Positions 9,242 to 17,047 of a stretch of 64,000 nt of DNA are shown piece by piece. The stretch's first letter is position 1. Each line of letters begins with the position of its first letter. The notes under the pieces were generated by a model that was given only the letters and a program-made list of their open reading frames with translations, was not told where the DNA came from and made no database searches. A program made the translations under genes and the position numbers. This stretch comes from Reyranella humidisoli (lineage in GTDB: Bacteria > Pseudomonadota > Alphaproteobacteria > Reyranellales > Reyranellaceae). The stretch covers positions 3,632,001 to 3,696,000 of the forward strand of contig NZ_JAHOPB010000001.1 in assembly GCF_019039055.1 (NCBI RefSeq), in the 5' to 3' direction.

Positions 9242-10399
9242 TCAGGACTCCGACGGCAGCCTGATGAGCTTGGGCTGGTCGCCCTCGAGCGCCAGGGCGA
9301 GGCGGCCTTCGATCAGGTCCACGGCGTCTCCACCGAACACTTCCTGCCGCCAGCCCTTCAGTGCAGCGATGTCGCGCTTGCCGGCGGCCAGGCGGTCGAG
9401 TTCGTCGGCACTCGCCACCAGGCGGCCGGCGACGCCGGCCTGTTCGGCTTTCAGGCGCAGCAGGGTGCGCAGCAGGTCGACGATGGCGCCGGGGGCGCGC
9501 ATCTGCTCGGGAGCCTTGTCACGGACCGGCAGCTCCGATTCGGGCAGCGCGCGCGCCCGCTCGATCGCTTCCATCAGTTCGCGCCCCTGCCAGCCCTCGG
9601 CGAAGCCTCGGCCGAGGCCGCGGGTGGCGGCCAGTTCCTCGATCGACTTCGGCGCGTGGGCGGCGATTTCCAGAAGCTGCTCGTCGCGCAGCAAGCGCTG
9701 GCGGGGAATGTCGATGCGCTGGGCGGTGCGCTCGCGCCAGGCGGCGACCTCCTTGAGGATCGCCATCACCCGCGGCGAGGCACCGCGCGGCTTCAGCCTG
9801 CGCCAGGCCTGCTCGGGATCGGCCCGGTAGATGGCCGGATCGTTCAGGACAGCCATTTCCTCGGCGATCCAGCAGAGCCGGCCGGTCTTGTCGAGCTGCT
9901 TCTTCAGCTTCTCGTAAACCACCCGCAGATGGGTGACGTCGGACAGGGCATAGGTGATCTGCCGTTCGCTCAGCGGCCGGCGGCTCCAGTCGGTGAAGCG
10001 GCTCGACTTGTCGATCTTGGCCTTGGCCAGCCGGGTCGCGAGCGATTCGTAGGAAGCGGCCTCGCCGTGGCCGCAGACCATGGCGGCGACCTGGGTATCG
10101 AACAGGGGGCCGGGCACCTTCTGGAGGCGCAGGTAGAAGATTTCGAGGTCCTGGCGGGCGGCGTGGAATACCTTCAGGACCTTGGGGTTGAGCATCAGCT
10201 CGTCGAGAGGGGCGAGGTCGATGCCCTCGGCCAGCGTATCGATCGCGGCCGCGTCGTCGGGGCCGGCGACCTGGGCCAGGCAGAGCTTGGGCCAATAGGT
10301 CCGCTCACGCATGAACTCGGTGTCGACGGCTACAAATTCGGTATCGGCGAGGGGCTTGCAGAACGCCGCCAACTCGTCGGTCGTTGTGATGAGCTTCAT
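9242..10399 (-). CDS. rnd: Ribonuclease D
   Basis: RNase D is a 3'-5' exoribonuclease that trims tRNA and other stable RNA precursors. The 385-residue product has the DEDDy exonuclease domain: FVAVDTEFMRERTYW gives D26 and E28, VFHAARQDLEIF the third Asp, and YALSDVTHL the Tyr and last Asp. An HRDC domain follows (about 205-290, around QRLLRDEQLLEIAAHAP). I chose the ATG at 10399 (MKLITTTDEL) because homologues begin just before this block; upstream codons are arginine-rich and not family-like. No clear Shine-Dalgarno is present, and a TATAGA element lies just upstream, so translation may be close to leaderless. It diverges from aspS. Confidence 0.95.
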   Translation of the reverse strand: MKLITTTDELAAFCKPLADTEFVAVDTEFMRERTYWPKLCLAQVAGPDDAAAIDTLAEGIDLAPLDELMLNPKVLKVFHAARQDLEIFYLRLQKVPGPLFDTQVAAMVCGHGEAASYESLATRLAKAKIDKSSRFTDWSRRPLSERQITYALSDVTHLRVVYEKLKKQLDKTGRLCWIAEEMAVLNDPAIYRADPEQAWRRLKPRGASPRVMAILKEVAAWRERTAQRIDIPRQRLLRDEQLLEIAAHAPKSIEELAATRGLGRGFAEGWQGRELMEAIERARALPESELPVRDKAPEQMRAPGAIVDLLRTLLRLKAEQAGVAGRLVASADELDRLAAGKRDIAALKGWRQEVFGGDAVDLIEGRLALALEGDQPKLIRLPSES

Positions 10400-10524
10400 T
10401 GGGAACGATCTATAGACCCGGCAGCGGCTCCGGCAAAGTTGCCGCGAACGGAAAGCGGCCAATCCCTTGACTTGGCTCGGCTTTGGGTGCCTTTTGCCGG
10501 GCTTCAAAACCCGGAAAATACGTA

Positions 10525-12330
10525 ATGTCTTCAGTCTACCGAACCCATACGTGCGGCCAGTTGCGGCCGGAGCATGTCGGCCAGCAGGCCCGTCTTTCGG
10601 GCTGGGTGCAGCGCAAGCGCGATCACGGCAATCTGCTGTTCATCGACCTGCGCGATCACTATGGCGTGACCCAGGTGGTGGTGGACTCGTCGAGCCCGGT
10701 CTTCAAGGCCGCCGAGGGCGTCCGAAACGAGAGCGTCATTACGGTGACCGGCAAGGTGGTGGCCCGCGAGCCTTCGACCGTGAACGCCAAGCTGGCGACC
10801 GGCGCCGTCGAGCTGGATGCCGCCGAGCTGGTCGTGCAGTCGATGGCCGACCCGCTTCCGATCCCGGTCTACCAGGAAAACGACACGACGCCGGAGGAGC
10901 TGCGCCTCAAGTACCGCTTCCTCGACCTGCGCAAGGACAAGCTGCACAAGAACATCATGCTGCGCAGCCAGGTCATCGCCAGCCTGCGTCGCCGCATGAT
11001 CGACCAGGGATTCACCGAGTTCCAGACGCCGATCCTGACCGCCGACAGCCCCGAGGGCGCGCGCTCCTACCTGGTGCCGAGCCGCATCCATCCCGGCAAG
11101 TTCTACGCGCTGCCGCAGGCGCCGCAGATGTTCAAGCAGCTGCTGATGGTGTCGGGCTTCGACCGCTACTTCCAGATCGCGCCCTGTTTCCGTGACGAGG
11201 ATGCCCGTGCCGACCGCTCGCCGGGCGAGTTCTACCAGCTCGATTTCGAGATGAGCTTCGTCACCCAGGAAGACGTGTTCGAGGCGATCGAGCCGGTGCT
11301 GGGCGGCGTGTTCCAGGAGTTCGCGTCGTTCAACCGCGAGACGCCACGCAAGGTCTCGGCTTTCCCGTTCCCGCGCATTCCCTTCGCCGAGGCGCTGCTG
11401 TCGTTCGGCACCGACAAGCCCGACCTGCGCAATCCGTTGCGCATCTTCGAAGTGGGCGAGGTTTTCGCCGGTTCCGACTTCAAGGTGTTCGCCGGCATCG
11501 TCGCCAAGGGCGGCGTGGTCCGTGCCATCCGGGCGCCCAAGGGCGCCAGCCAGCCGCGCAGCTTCTTCGACAAGCTGAACAGCTGGGCGCAGGGTGAGGG
11601 CAAGCCGGGCCTGGGCTACATCACGCTGGAGAACGGCGCCGGGAAGGGCCCGATCGCCAAGTTCGTGGCCGACGAGCGGCTTGCGATGCTCAAGGAACTG
11701 ACCGGCGCCGAGGACGGCGATTCGGTGTTCTTCGTGGCCGATTCGGCGGACATCGCCTGGAAGTTCGCCGGACAGGCGCGCACCAAGATCGCGCAGGAAC
11801 TGGGCGTGATCGCCGAGGACGAGTTCGCCCTGTGCTGGGTCGTCGACTTCCCGATGTTCGAGTACGACGACAAGCTGAAGAAGATCGACTTCAGCCACAA
11901 CCCGTTCTCGATGCCCCAGGGCGGCCTCGAGGCCCTCGAGACGCAGGACCCGCTGACCATCAAGGCGTGGCAGTACGACATCGTCTGCAACGGCATCGAG
12001 CTGTGCTCGGGCGCCATCCGGAACCACAAGCCGGAGATCATGTACAAGGCGTTCGGAATCGCCGGCTACAGCAACGAGGAGGTCGAGGCGCGCTTCGGCG
12101 GCATGCTGAACGCCTTCAAGTTCGGCGCCCCTCCGCACGGCGGCGCGGCACCGGGCGTCGACCGCATCGTCATGCTGCTGGCCGACGAGCCCAACATCCG
12201 CGAGATCATCACCTTCCCGATGAACCAGTCGGCGGTCGACCTGATGATGGATGCACCGGCAGAGGTGCCAGCCGAAAAACTGCGCGAGTTGCACATCGGG
12301 TTGCGTCTTCCGCCCGCCAGGAAGGACTAG
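10525..12330 (+). CDS. aspS: Aspartyl-tRNA synthetase (probably non-discriminating, Asp/Asn)
   Basis: This is a bacterial-type class II AspRS of 601 residues. An N-terminal OB-fold anticodon domain (about 1-105) precedes the catalytic domain with its GAD insertion. Motif 2 is [20 protein letters not shown] and motif 3 is [16 protein letters not shown]. The adenylate-binding SPQ-type loop appears as [13 protein letters not shown]. GatCAB genes are encoded in the same window, so this enzyme probably charges both tRNA-Asp and tRNA-Asn, with GatCAB amidating the latter; that is inference from context. The ATG at 10525 begins [13 protein letters not shown], as in homologues. It diverges from rnd; a short inverted repeat (CCGGG...CCCGG, about 10497-10514) lies in the leader. 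Confidence 0.97.
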   Translation: MSSVYRTHTCGQLRPEHVGQQARLSGWVQRKRDHGNLLFIDLRDHYGVTQVVVDSSSPVFKAAEGVRNESVITVTGKVVAREPSTVNAKLATGAVELDAAELVVQSMADPLPIPVYQENDTTPEELRLKYRFLDLRKDKLHKNIMLRSQVIASLRRRMIDQGFTEFQTPILTADSPEGARSYLVPSRIHPGKFYALPQAPQMFKQLLMVSGFDRYFQIAPCFRDEDARADRSPGEFYQLDFEMSFVTQEDVFEAIEPVLGGVFQEFASFNRETPRKVSAFPFPRIPFAEALLSFGTDKPDLRNPLRIFEVGEVFAGSDFKVFAGIVAKGGVVRAIRAPKGASQPRSFFDKLNSWAQGEGKPGLGYITLENGAGKGPIAKFVADERLAMLKELTGAEDGDSVFFVADSADIAWKFAGQARTKIAQELGVIAEDEFALCWVVDFPMFEYDDKLKKIDFSHNPFSMPQGGLEALETQDPLTIKAWQYDIVCNGIELCSGAIRNHKPEIMYKAFGIAGYSNEEVEARFGGMLNAFKFGAPPHGGAAPGVDRIVMLLADEPNIREIITFPMNQSAVDLMMDAPAEVPAEKLRELHIGLRLPPARKD

Positions 12331-12351
12331 CTCTGGTACAGGGAGTGCAAA

Positions 12352-12380
12352 TTGACTGAACCGAAAAGGTTCAGTACGAT
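12352..12380 (+). promoter_or_regulatory. Sigma70-like promoter with inverted-repeat operator in the spacer
   Basis: TTGACT (12352-12357) and TACGAT (12375-12380) are separated by exactly 17 bases, a good match to the housekeeping promoter. The spacer is almost entirely a perfect inverted repeat, ACTGAACC-GAAAA-GGTTCAGT (12355-12375), overlapping the last three bases of the -35 and the first of the -10. A repressor bound there would block RNA polymerase. TGAAC/GTTCA arms are seen in many TetR-family operators, but no regulator gene is adjacent. The repeat could also act as an RNA hairpin after aspS, though no T-tract follows it. Confidence 0.55.
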
Positions 12381-12412
12381 CAATGAGTTATAGTCTTTTT
12401 ATAAAGAAGATT

Positions 12413-12964
12413 ATGAGCTCATTTAAGCTCCCCGTCTTCCTCGTCCTGCCGCTCGTGGCGGGACAGGCCCTGCTAACGGGCGCCTGCGGCGTTCCCGTAG
12501 CTGTGTCGGCGGCGAGCTATGCGGCGGATGGCGGTTTGCTGGCGACGTCCGACAAGACCTCGACGGACCATCTGGTCTCGGTGGTGACCAAGCAGGATTG
12601 TGCGGTCTGGCGAATCTTCAAGGGCCGCCAGATCTGCACGGCCCGCGCCGGCGGCACGGATCCCTACAACACCGACTACACCGAACCGCAGCGCTCCGTG
12701 TCGGAAAGCGGCGTCGAATACACCGCGCCGCTTCAGCCGGCGCCCAATGCCCCGGCGAGGAGCTGGGATGCCGCGTCCTACAAGACGCCGGCGGCGGTCC
12801 CGTCCGCCGCCGAGGGACCGATGACGGCCAGCGCGGAGCCGGCGGTCTTGCCGGCACCCACGAAAGCCGCAGCGTCGACGACCCGGGCGAAGTCCAAGAA
12901 GCCCCGGACAGCCCAGCGTTCGTCTAAGAAGCCTTCACGAGGTCCGGCGGCGACTGCCCCCTGA
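12413..12964 (+). CDS. Hypothetical exported small protein, Ala/Pro/Lys-rich C-terminus
   Basis: I do not recognise a named family. The protein (183 residues from 12413, 193 from 12383) starts with a hydrophobic segment ending LLTGACG. This is lipobox-like but imperfect, so it is either a lipoprotein or a secreted protein. The middle holds DHLVSVVTKQDCAVWRIFKGRQICT, a two-Cys motif common in small alphaproteobacterial envelope proteins. The C-terminal 80 residues are low-complexity, Pro/Ala then Lys/Arg/Ser rich, and could bind an anionic surface. I prefer the ATG at 12413 because the predicted transcription start (about 12387) lies after the ATG at 12383. The 3' end overlaps the convergent dehydrogenase by 41 bases. 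Confidence 0.72.
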   Translation: MSSFKLPVFLVLPLVAGQALLTGACGVPVAVSAASYAADGGLLATSDKTSTDHLVSVVTKQDCAVWRIFKGRQICTARAGGTDPYNTDYTEPQRSVSESGVEYTAPLQPAPNAPARSWDAASYKTPAAVPSAAEGPMTASAEPAVLPAPTKAAASTTRAKSKKPRTAQRSSKKPSRGPAATAP

Positions 12965-13901
12965 GCAGGAAGGCCTCGAGATTGTCGAGTGCCTTGAAGC
13001 CCATCGCATTGCGCGTCTCGACCGTGGCCGAGCCCATGTGCGGCAGCAGGAATGCGTTCTCGAGATCGTAGTAGCCCTGGTGGATGCGCGGTTCGCCGTC
13101 GAACACGTCGAGGCCGGCCGAGGCGAGGTGGCCGCTCTTCAGGGCGGCGATCAGCGCCTCGTCGTCGACCACGCCGCCGCGCGCGGTGTTCACCACGATC
13201 GCCCCCTTGGGCAGCTTGGCGATCCGCTCGGCATTCACCCATTTGGCGGTTGCGGGCGTCATCGGGGCGTTGATCGACAGGAAGTCGCAATGGGCCAGCA
13301 TGTCGTCGGGATTGGCATGGAAGACGGCGCCTTTCTCCAGGTCGGGCGCCAAACGGCTGCGGTTCGAATAGTGGATCTGCATGCGGAAGGCGCGAGCCCG
13401 GTCGGCCGTCGCCTGGCCGATGCGCCCCATGCCCAGAATACCGAGTCGCTTGCCGGTAACGTGGGTGCCCATCAGCTGGGTCGGCGTCCAGCCCACCCAG
13501 TTATGGGTCCGGAGCATGGTCGCCCCCTCGTGTGCCCGGCGCGCGGCTCCCAGCAGGCAGAGAAGGGTGATGTCGGCGGTGGCATCGGTCAGGACGTCGG
13601 GCGTGTTGCTGACCACGATATTTCGCTTGGCCGCGGCGGCAACGTCGACATGCTCGTATCCCACCGAGAAAGTGGCGATCATGCGGACCGAGTCGGGCAG
13701 GGCGGCGATCGTCCCGGCGTTCAGCGCATCGCCGGCAGCGCACATGATGGCGTCGAAGCCGGCGGCGGCCTTCGTCAGTGCGGGACCGTCGTAGAGCCTG
13801 TCCTCGGGGTTGAGTTGAGCATCGAAGTTTGCCGCCAGGCGCGCCTCGACGTCGGGCGGGAAGTGCCGGGTCGCCAGGACCCGGGGCTTGCCTTTGCTCA
13901 T
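12924..13901 (-). CDS. D-isomer-specific 2-hydroxyacid dehydrogenase (glyoxylate/hydroxypyruvate reductase-like)
   Basis: This is an NAD(P)H-dependent cytoplasmic oxidoreductase of 325 residues. The Rossmann motif GILGMGRIGQATADRAR lies in the middle. The catalytic Arg is in VNTARGGVVDDEAL, the Glu in DVFDGEPRI, and the His in LPHMGSATVETR. This arrangement is typical of glyoxylate/hydroxypyruvate/2-ketogluconate reductases (GyaR/GhrB group); the exact substrate cannot be fixed. The ATG at 13901 is preceded by an excellent Shine-Dalgarno, complementary to CCTCCC at 13910-13915. It diverges from the EipB-like pair. Confidence 0.92.
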   Translation of the reverse strand: MSKGKPRVLATRHFPPDVEARLAANFDAQLNPEDRLYDGPALTKAAAGFDAIMCAAGDALNAGTIAALPDSVRMIATFSVGYEHVDVAAAAKRNIVVSNTPDVLTDATADITLLCLLGAARRAHEGATMLRTHNWVGWTPTQLMGTHVTGKRLGILGMGRIGQATADRARAFRMQIHYSNRSRLAPDLEKGAVFHANPDDMLAHCDFLSINAPMTPATAKWVNAERIAKLPKGAIVVNTARGGVVDDEALIAALKSGHLASAGLDVFDGEPRIHQGYYDLENAFLLPHMGSATVETRNAMGFKALDNLEAFLLRGQSPPDLVKAS

Positions 13902-13959
13902 CGAAAAATTCCTCCCTGTGTGGCCCTGACGCAGGCGATCATTCTGGTATTCCGCGCGC

Positions 13960-14874
13960 ATGGATATTACGCTTGGCAGCCCGGCTACAAGGCCTAGCCT
14001 CCCAAGCCATCGTCAGTTGACCACGCATAGTTTTCGCCGTCCTCGCGTCCAAACAGCGGTCTTTGTCGCCGCGGTCGGCGCTCTTGTGTTGCTGGGCCTG
14101 TGGATAAGAGGCGCCGACGCGCAGCAGCCGGACTATCCGCTCGTTCCGCACCGGGCGACCTACGACATGAAGCTGTCGGTGGCGCGCCCCAACAGCGGGA
14201 TCGTGGAGGTCACGGGGCGCATGGTGCTCGAGACCGTCGAGGCCTGCGAGGGCTGGGAGGTCAAGCAACGGATCAAGCTCAAGTTTCTGAGGAATGACGG
14301 CGAGGAGTTCTCGACCGATTCGGGCTTTACGAGCTACGAGACCAAGGACGGGCTCGCGCTCAGGTTCAGCGTTCGCAACATCCAGGACGACGAAGTCGAA
14401 GAGGAACTGCGGGGCAATGCCGACCTCGACGCGGTGGGCGGCAAGGGCCGGGCGTCCTTTTCGCTGCCGGAGGCCCGGAGCTTCGAGTTGCCGGCCGGCA
14501 CTCTCTTTCCGACCACTCATCTTGCGCTCGTTCTCCGGCACGCGCGCGACGGCGACAAATCGGCGTCCTATCTGGTGTTCGACGGGGCCCGGCTCGACGG
14601 GGCCTTCCAGGTGAACGCGGTGATCGGCCGGCCGCCGCGGCAGACGGGAGCGCCGGTCGTGAGGGGCGACGTGGCCCTCCTGCGCAATCAACCCTCATGG
14701 GGCGTGCGCTTCGCCTTCTTCGCGACGGGTGACCAGGGCGCCCATCCCGAGTACGAATTGGCCCTCGACTTGCTGGGCAATGGTATCGCCCGTTCGATGT
14801 TGCTCGACTACGGCGAGTTCGCCGTGGATTCACGTCTCGTTCAACTCCAAGCCGTGCCGAGGCCAAGATGCTGA
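13960..14874 (+). CDS. EipB-like (DUF1849) periplasmic protein, copy 1
   Basis: The 304-residue product has an N-terminal hydrophobic segment (about 31-50: VQTAVFVAAVGALVLLGLW) that serves as signal or anchor, then a beta-rich domain starting YPLVPHRATYDMKLS. The PHRA.YD start, the Cys in ETVEACEGWE (C96), the SYETKDGLALRF strand and a terminal Cys (C304) match the EipB family. In Brucella, EipB is a periplasmic beta-spiral protein important for envelope integrity, with a disulfide between a Cys near the start and one near the end. The N-terminus before the hydrophobic segment is long and the start is uncertain. Its stop overlaps the start of the second EipB-like gene. Confidence 0.82.
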   Translation: MDITLGSPATRPSLPSHRQLTTHSFRRPRVQTAVFVAAVGALVLLGLWIRGADAQQPDYPLVPHRATYDMKLSVARPNSGIVEVTGRMVLETVEACEGWEVKQRIKLKFLRNDGEEFSTDSGFTSYETKDGLALRFSVRNIQDDEVEEELRGNADLDAVGGKGRASFSLPEARSFELPAGTLFPTTHLALVLRHARDGDKSASYLVFDGARLDGAFQVNAVIGRPPRQTGAPVVRGDVALLRNQPSWGVRFAFFATGDQGAHPEYELALDLLGNGIARSMLLDYGEFAVDSRLVQLQAVPRPRC

Positions 14875-15671
14875 TCCGCCGCCTGCTTGCGCCCGCCGTC
14901 GTTCTCGCCGTCCTGGCCTCTCCGGCGATGGCGCAGGAGATGGCGCCGCATCGCGCGGCGTACGACGTCGGCTCGATCGAGAACGGAAAGCCGAGCGGAG
15001 GCACGCGAGGCACCTACGCTTACGAGCTGAAACAGACCTGCGACGGCTATGTCATCTATCAGCGGCTGCGCCTCGAAGCCTCCGGCCAGCGTTCGGCCGT
15101 GGTGAGCGAACAGCAGACCCAGATGACCGAGAGCAAGGATGGCCGGAAGCTGACCTTCGAGCATCGTGCAGTCGCGGGCGGCAAGCAGACGAGCCTGATC
15201 AAGGGCGAGGCGATCATGTCCGACGACGGCACCGGCCAGGCGCGCTTCACCGATCCCGAGGGGCAGACCGTGGCCCTGCCGAAGGGAACGCTCTTCCCCG
15301 TCGCCATTGCGCGCGCCACCATTCGTGCCGCCAAGGCCGGCGAAAACGGCCTCGACGCTCTGTTCTTCTTCGGCGACAAGGTGAAGCCGCCGCAGCAGGT
15401 CAATGCCGTCATCGGCAAGGTGCCGAGGCGACTGGCCGACGTGAAGATCCCCGAAGGCGCGGAAGAGCTGGTCGACGGCCGCACCCGAATCTACTACCGC
15501 GCCGGCTTCTTCGACGCCGAGGCGAAGGGCCAGGGCGAGCCGGCCTTCGAGATGAGCAGCGTCACGCTCGACAACGGCATCGAACTCTACGGTACCCACG
15601 AGCAGGGCGAGGGCGGCATCGAATACCGCATCACCCGCCTCGAGCCGATCCCCAAGCCCGAGTGCAAGTAA
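14868..15671 (+). CDS. EipB-like (DUF1849) periplasmic protein, copy 2
   Basis: This is a second EipB-family protein, 267 residues, with a clean Sec signal peptide (cleavage after SPAMAQ, about residue 23). The mature part begins MAPHRAAYDVG and keeps the same landmarks as copy 1: Cys58 in ELKQTCDGYV, the ESKDGRKLTFE strand, a GTLFPVA turn, a QVNAVIGK segment and a C-terminal Cys266. It therefore looks like a tandem paralogue; the two proteins may have divided or overlapping envelope roles. The ATG at 14868 lies inside the last codons of copy 1, so the pair is translationally coupled. A palindromic repeat pair follows its stop. Confidence 0.85.
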   Translation: MLIRRLLAPAVVLAVLASPAMAQEMAPHRAAYDVGSIENGKPSGGTRGTYAYELKQTCDGYVIYQRLRLEASGQRSAVVSEQQTQMTESKDGRKLTFEHRAVAGGKQTSLIKGEAIMSDDGTGQARFTDPEGQTVALPKGTLFPVAIARATIRAAKAGENGLDALFFFGDKVKPPQQVNAVIGKVPRRLADVKIPEGAEELVDGRTRIYYRAGFFDAEAKGQGEPAFEMSSVTLDNGIELYGTHEQGEGGIEYRITRLEPIPKPECK

Positions 15672-15676
15672 CCGAA

Positions 15677-15755
15677 AGATCCCTCGCTGCGCTCGGGGTG
15701 ACACCGCTTCTAGATCATCCATTCAGTGTCATCCCGAGCGCAGCGAGGGATCCTT
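15677..15755. repeat. Inverted pair of 29-bp REP-like palindromes (pair 1)
   Basis: The first copy (about 15677-15704) and second copy (15727-15755) are reverse complements of the same unit with core ATCCCTCGCTGCGCTCGGG, separated by 22 bases. Each unit is itself an imperfect palindrome (ATCCC..GC...GC..GGGAT). Transcribed in either direction, the pair can fold into a long hairpin. It sits between the eipB-like gene and the GIY-YIG gene, and the second copy overlaps the 3' end of the GIY-YIG coding sequence. Confidence 0.85.
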
Positions 15756-16043
15756 ACTTGGTGGTGTAGCGAGAAGGTCGGCCCAGCTCGGATTGGCTGC
15801 TTCTACCAATTCATTCTTCTTCGATCGCCGCCAGCCTTTGATCTGTTTTTCACGGGCGATCGCATCTTCGACGTACTGATAATCTTCGGCATAGACGAGG
15901 GTCGTTACGTTGTAACGCCCCGTGAAGCTCTCTCTCGAGGCTTGTCGATGCTGGGCAATTCGGTTTTCGAGATTGTTCGTCACACCAACATACATGACGT
16001 TCCGGCTCGTGTTGGTGAGAATGTAAACCCAGTAGGTCGGCAT
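15729..16043 (-). CDS. GIY-YIG nuclease family protein
   Basis: This is a single-domain GIY-YIG endonuclease of 104 residues. The GIY and YIG elements appear as YWVYILTN (about 4-11) and VMYVGVTNNL (about 16-25). They are followed by RIAQHR (catalytic-type Arg), then an acidic VEDAIAREKQIKGWRR segment carrying the metal-binding Glu. Stand-alone proteins of this sort (YhbQ/UPF0213-like) have poorly known roles. The last eight residues (KDPSLRSG) and the stop codon are encoded by a palindromic repeat copy (15727-15755), and another repeat pair begins 18 bases upstream of the start. A GTG at 16052 is an alternative start. The gene looks like an integral part of a repeat-bounded unit. Confidence 0.88.
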   Translation of the reverse strand: MPTYWVYILTNTSRNVMYVGVTNNLENRIAQHRQASRESFTGRYNVTTLVYAEDYQYVEDAIAREKQIKGWRRSKKNELVEAANPSWADLLATPPSKDPSLRSG

Positions 16044-16060
16044 GCGTGGCACCCAGAATT

Positions 16061-16134
16061 AAGGATCCCTCGCTACGCTCGGGATGACACAGCTGAACGA
16101 TTCGGTGTCATCCCGAGCGTAGCGAGGGATCCTT
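16061..16134. repeat. Inverted pair of 29-bp REP-like palindromes (pair 2)
   Basis: Forward copy 16061-16090 and reverse copy 16106-16134, separated by 15 bases, carry the core ATCCCTCGCTACGCTCGGG. The two arms are perfect reverse complements across 28-29 bases. The pair lies between the GIY-YIG start and the 3' end of the ROK kinase gene (six bases from its stop), so it may act as a hairpin terminator or transcript stabiliser for that gene. Confidence 0.87.
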
Positions 16135-16139
16135 CCGAT

Positions 16140-17045
16140 CTAGACTGGCCAGAGCCAGGCGGCGCCGCGGACGCCGCTTGAGTCGCCGTGCTGCGGCGGG
16201 CGCAGCCTGGTCGCGATCCTGTCGCGTTCCGAGAAAATGTAGTCCTTCCACAATTCGGGCACGCGGTCGTAGAGCTGCGGGATTTTCGACAGGCCACCGC
16301 CCAGCACGATGACGTGCGGGTCGAGCAGGTTGACCACGTTGGCGAGCGAGCGTGCGAGACGGTCGCAATAGCGTTCGAGGCACTCCGACGCGATTTTCTC
16401 GCCCGTGGCGGCCGCCTCGGCAATGTCGGTGGCGCGCAACTCGCTTCCTGACGCCTTCACATACTGGGCCTGGAAAGCCGGGCCGCTCAGCCAGGACTCC
16501 ACGCAGCCTTTCCGGCCGCAATAGCATTGCGGTCCCGGGCGTTCGTCGTCGCGGGGCAAGGGCAGGGCATTGTGCCCCCATTCGCCGCCGACCGCCTGGG
16601 CGCCGACCACCGGCCTGCCGTCGATCACCACGCCGCCGCCGACGCCCGTCCCGAGGATGACGCCGAAAACGATCGGCGCACCGGCGCCCGCGCCGTCGGA
16701 AGCCTCCGAGACGGCGAAGCAGTTGGCGTCGTTGGAAAAGCGGATGTCGGTGCGGTCGAGGACCTGCTTCAGGTCGACATCGAGCGGACGCCCGTTCAGC
16801 CGGGTCGAGTTGGCGTTCTTGACCAGACCCGTGGCGGGCGAGATCGCGCCCGGATGTCCGACGCCGACGCGGCACGACTCGCCGACCTGCGCTTCGAGCT
16901 CGCGGATCACGCCGGCGACGGCTTCGAGGGTTGCCTCGTAGCTGTCGCGCGGCGTGGGAACGCGCAGGCGCGCGCGCTCCCTTCCGTCGTCCGCGAGGAC
17001 GATGCCCTCGATTTTGGTGCCGCCGAGATCGATACCGATGCGCAT
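16140..17045 (-). CDS. ROK family sugar kinase (fructokinase / N-acetylglucosamine kinase-like)
   Basis: This is a cytoplasmic ATP-dependent hexose kinase of the ROK family, 301 residues. The phosphate-1 loop is IGIDLGGTKIEG at the N-terminus, the phosphate-2 region FSNDANCFAVSEA, and the glycine-rich ATP site GVILGTGVGGGVVI. A zinc site follows: GHNALP plus CYCGRKGCVESWLSG, the ROK H-x(n)-C-x-C-x(4)-C arrangement. The NGRPL and EWGHN segments fit fructose or glucose/GlcNAc kinases; I cannot separate these. A GTG at 17051 overlaps the upstream stop (GTGA) and may be the true coupled start; ATG 17045 begins MRIGIDLGG. Confidence 0.9.
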   Translation of the reverse strand: MRIGIDLGGTKIEGIVLADDGRERARLRVPTPRDSYEATLEAVAGVIRELEAQVGESCRVGVGHPGAISPATGLVKNANSTRLNGRPLDVDLKQVLDRTDIRFSNDANCFAVSEASDGAGAGAPIVFGVILGTGVGGGVVIDGRPVVGAQAVGGEWGHNALPLPRDDERPGPQCYCGRKGCVESWLSGPAFQAQYVKASGSELRATDIAEAAATGEKIASECLERYCDRLARSLANVVNLLDPHVIVLGGGLSKIPQLYDRVPELWKDYIFSERDRIATRLRPPQHGDSSGVRGAAWLWPV

Positions 17046-17047
17046 GG

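Noticed and set aside
14099..14107. Second perfect DnaA box (TGTGGATAA)
   Set aside because: It lies inside the coding region of the first EipB-like gene with no cluster around it, so chance is the simplest explanation.
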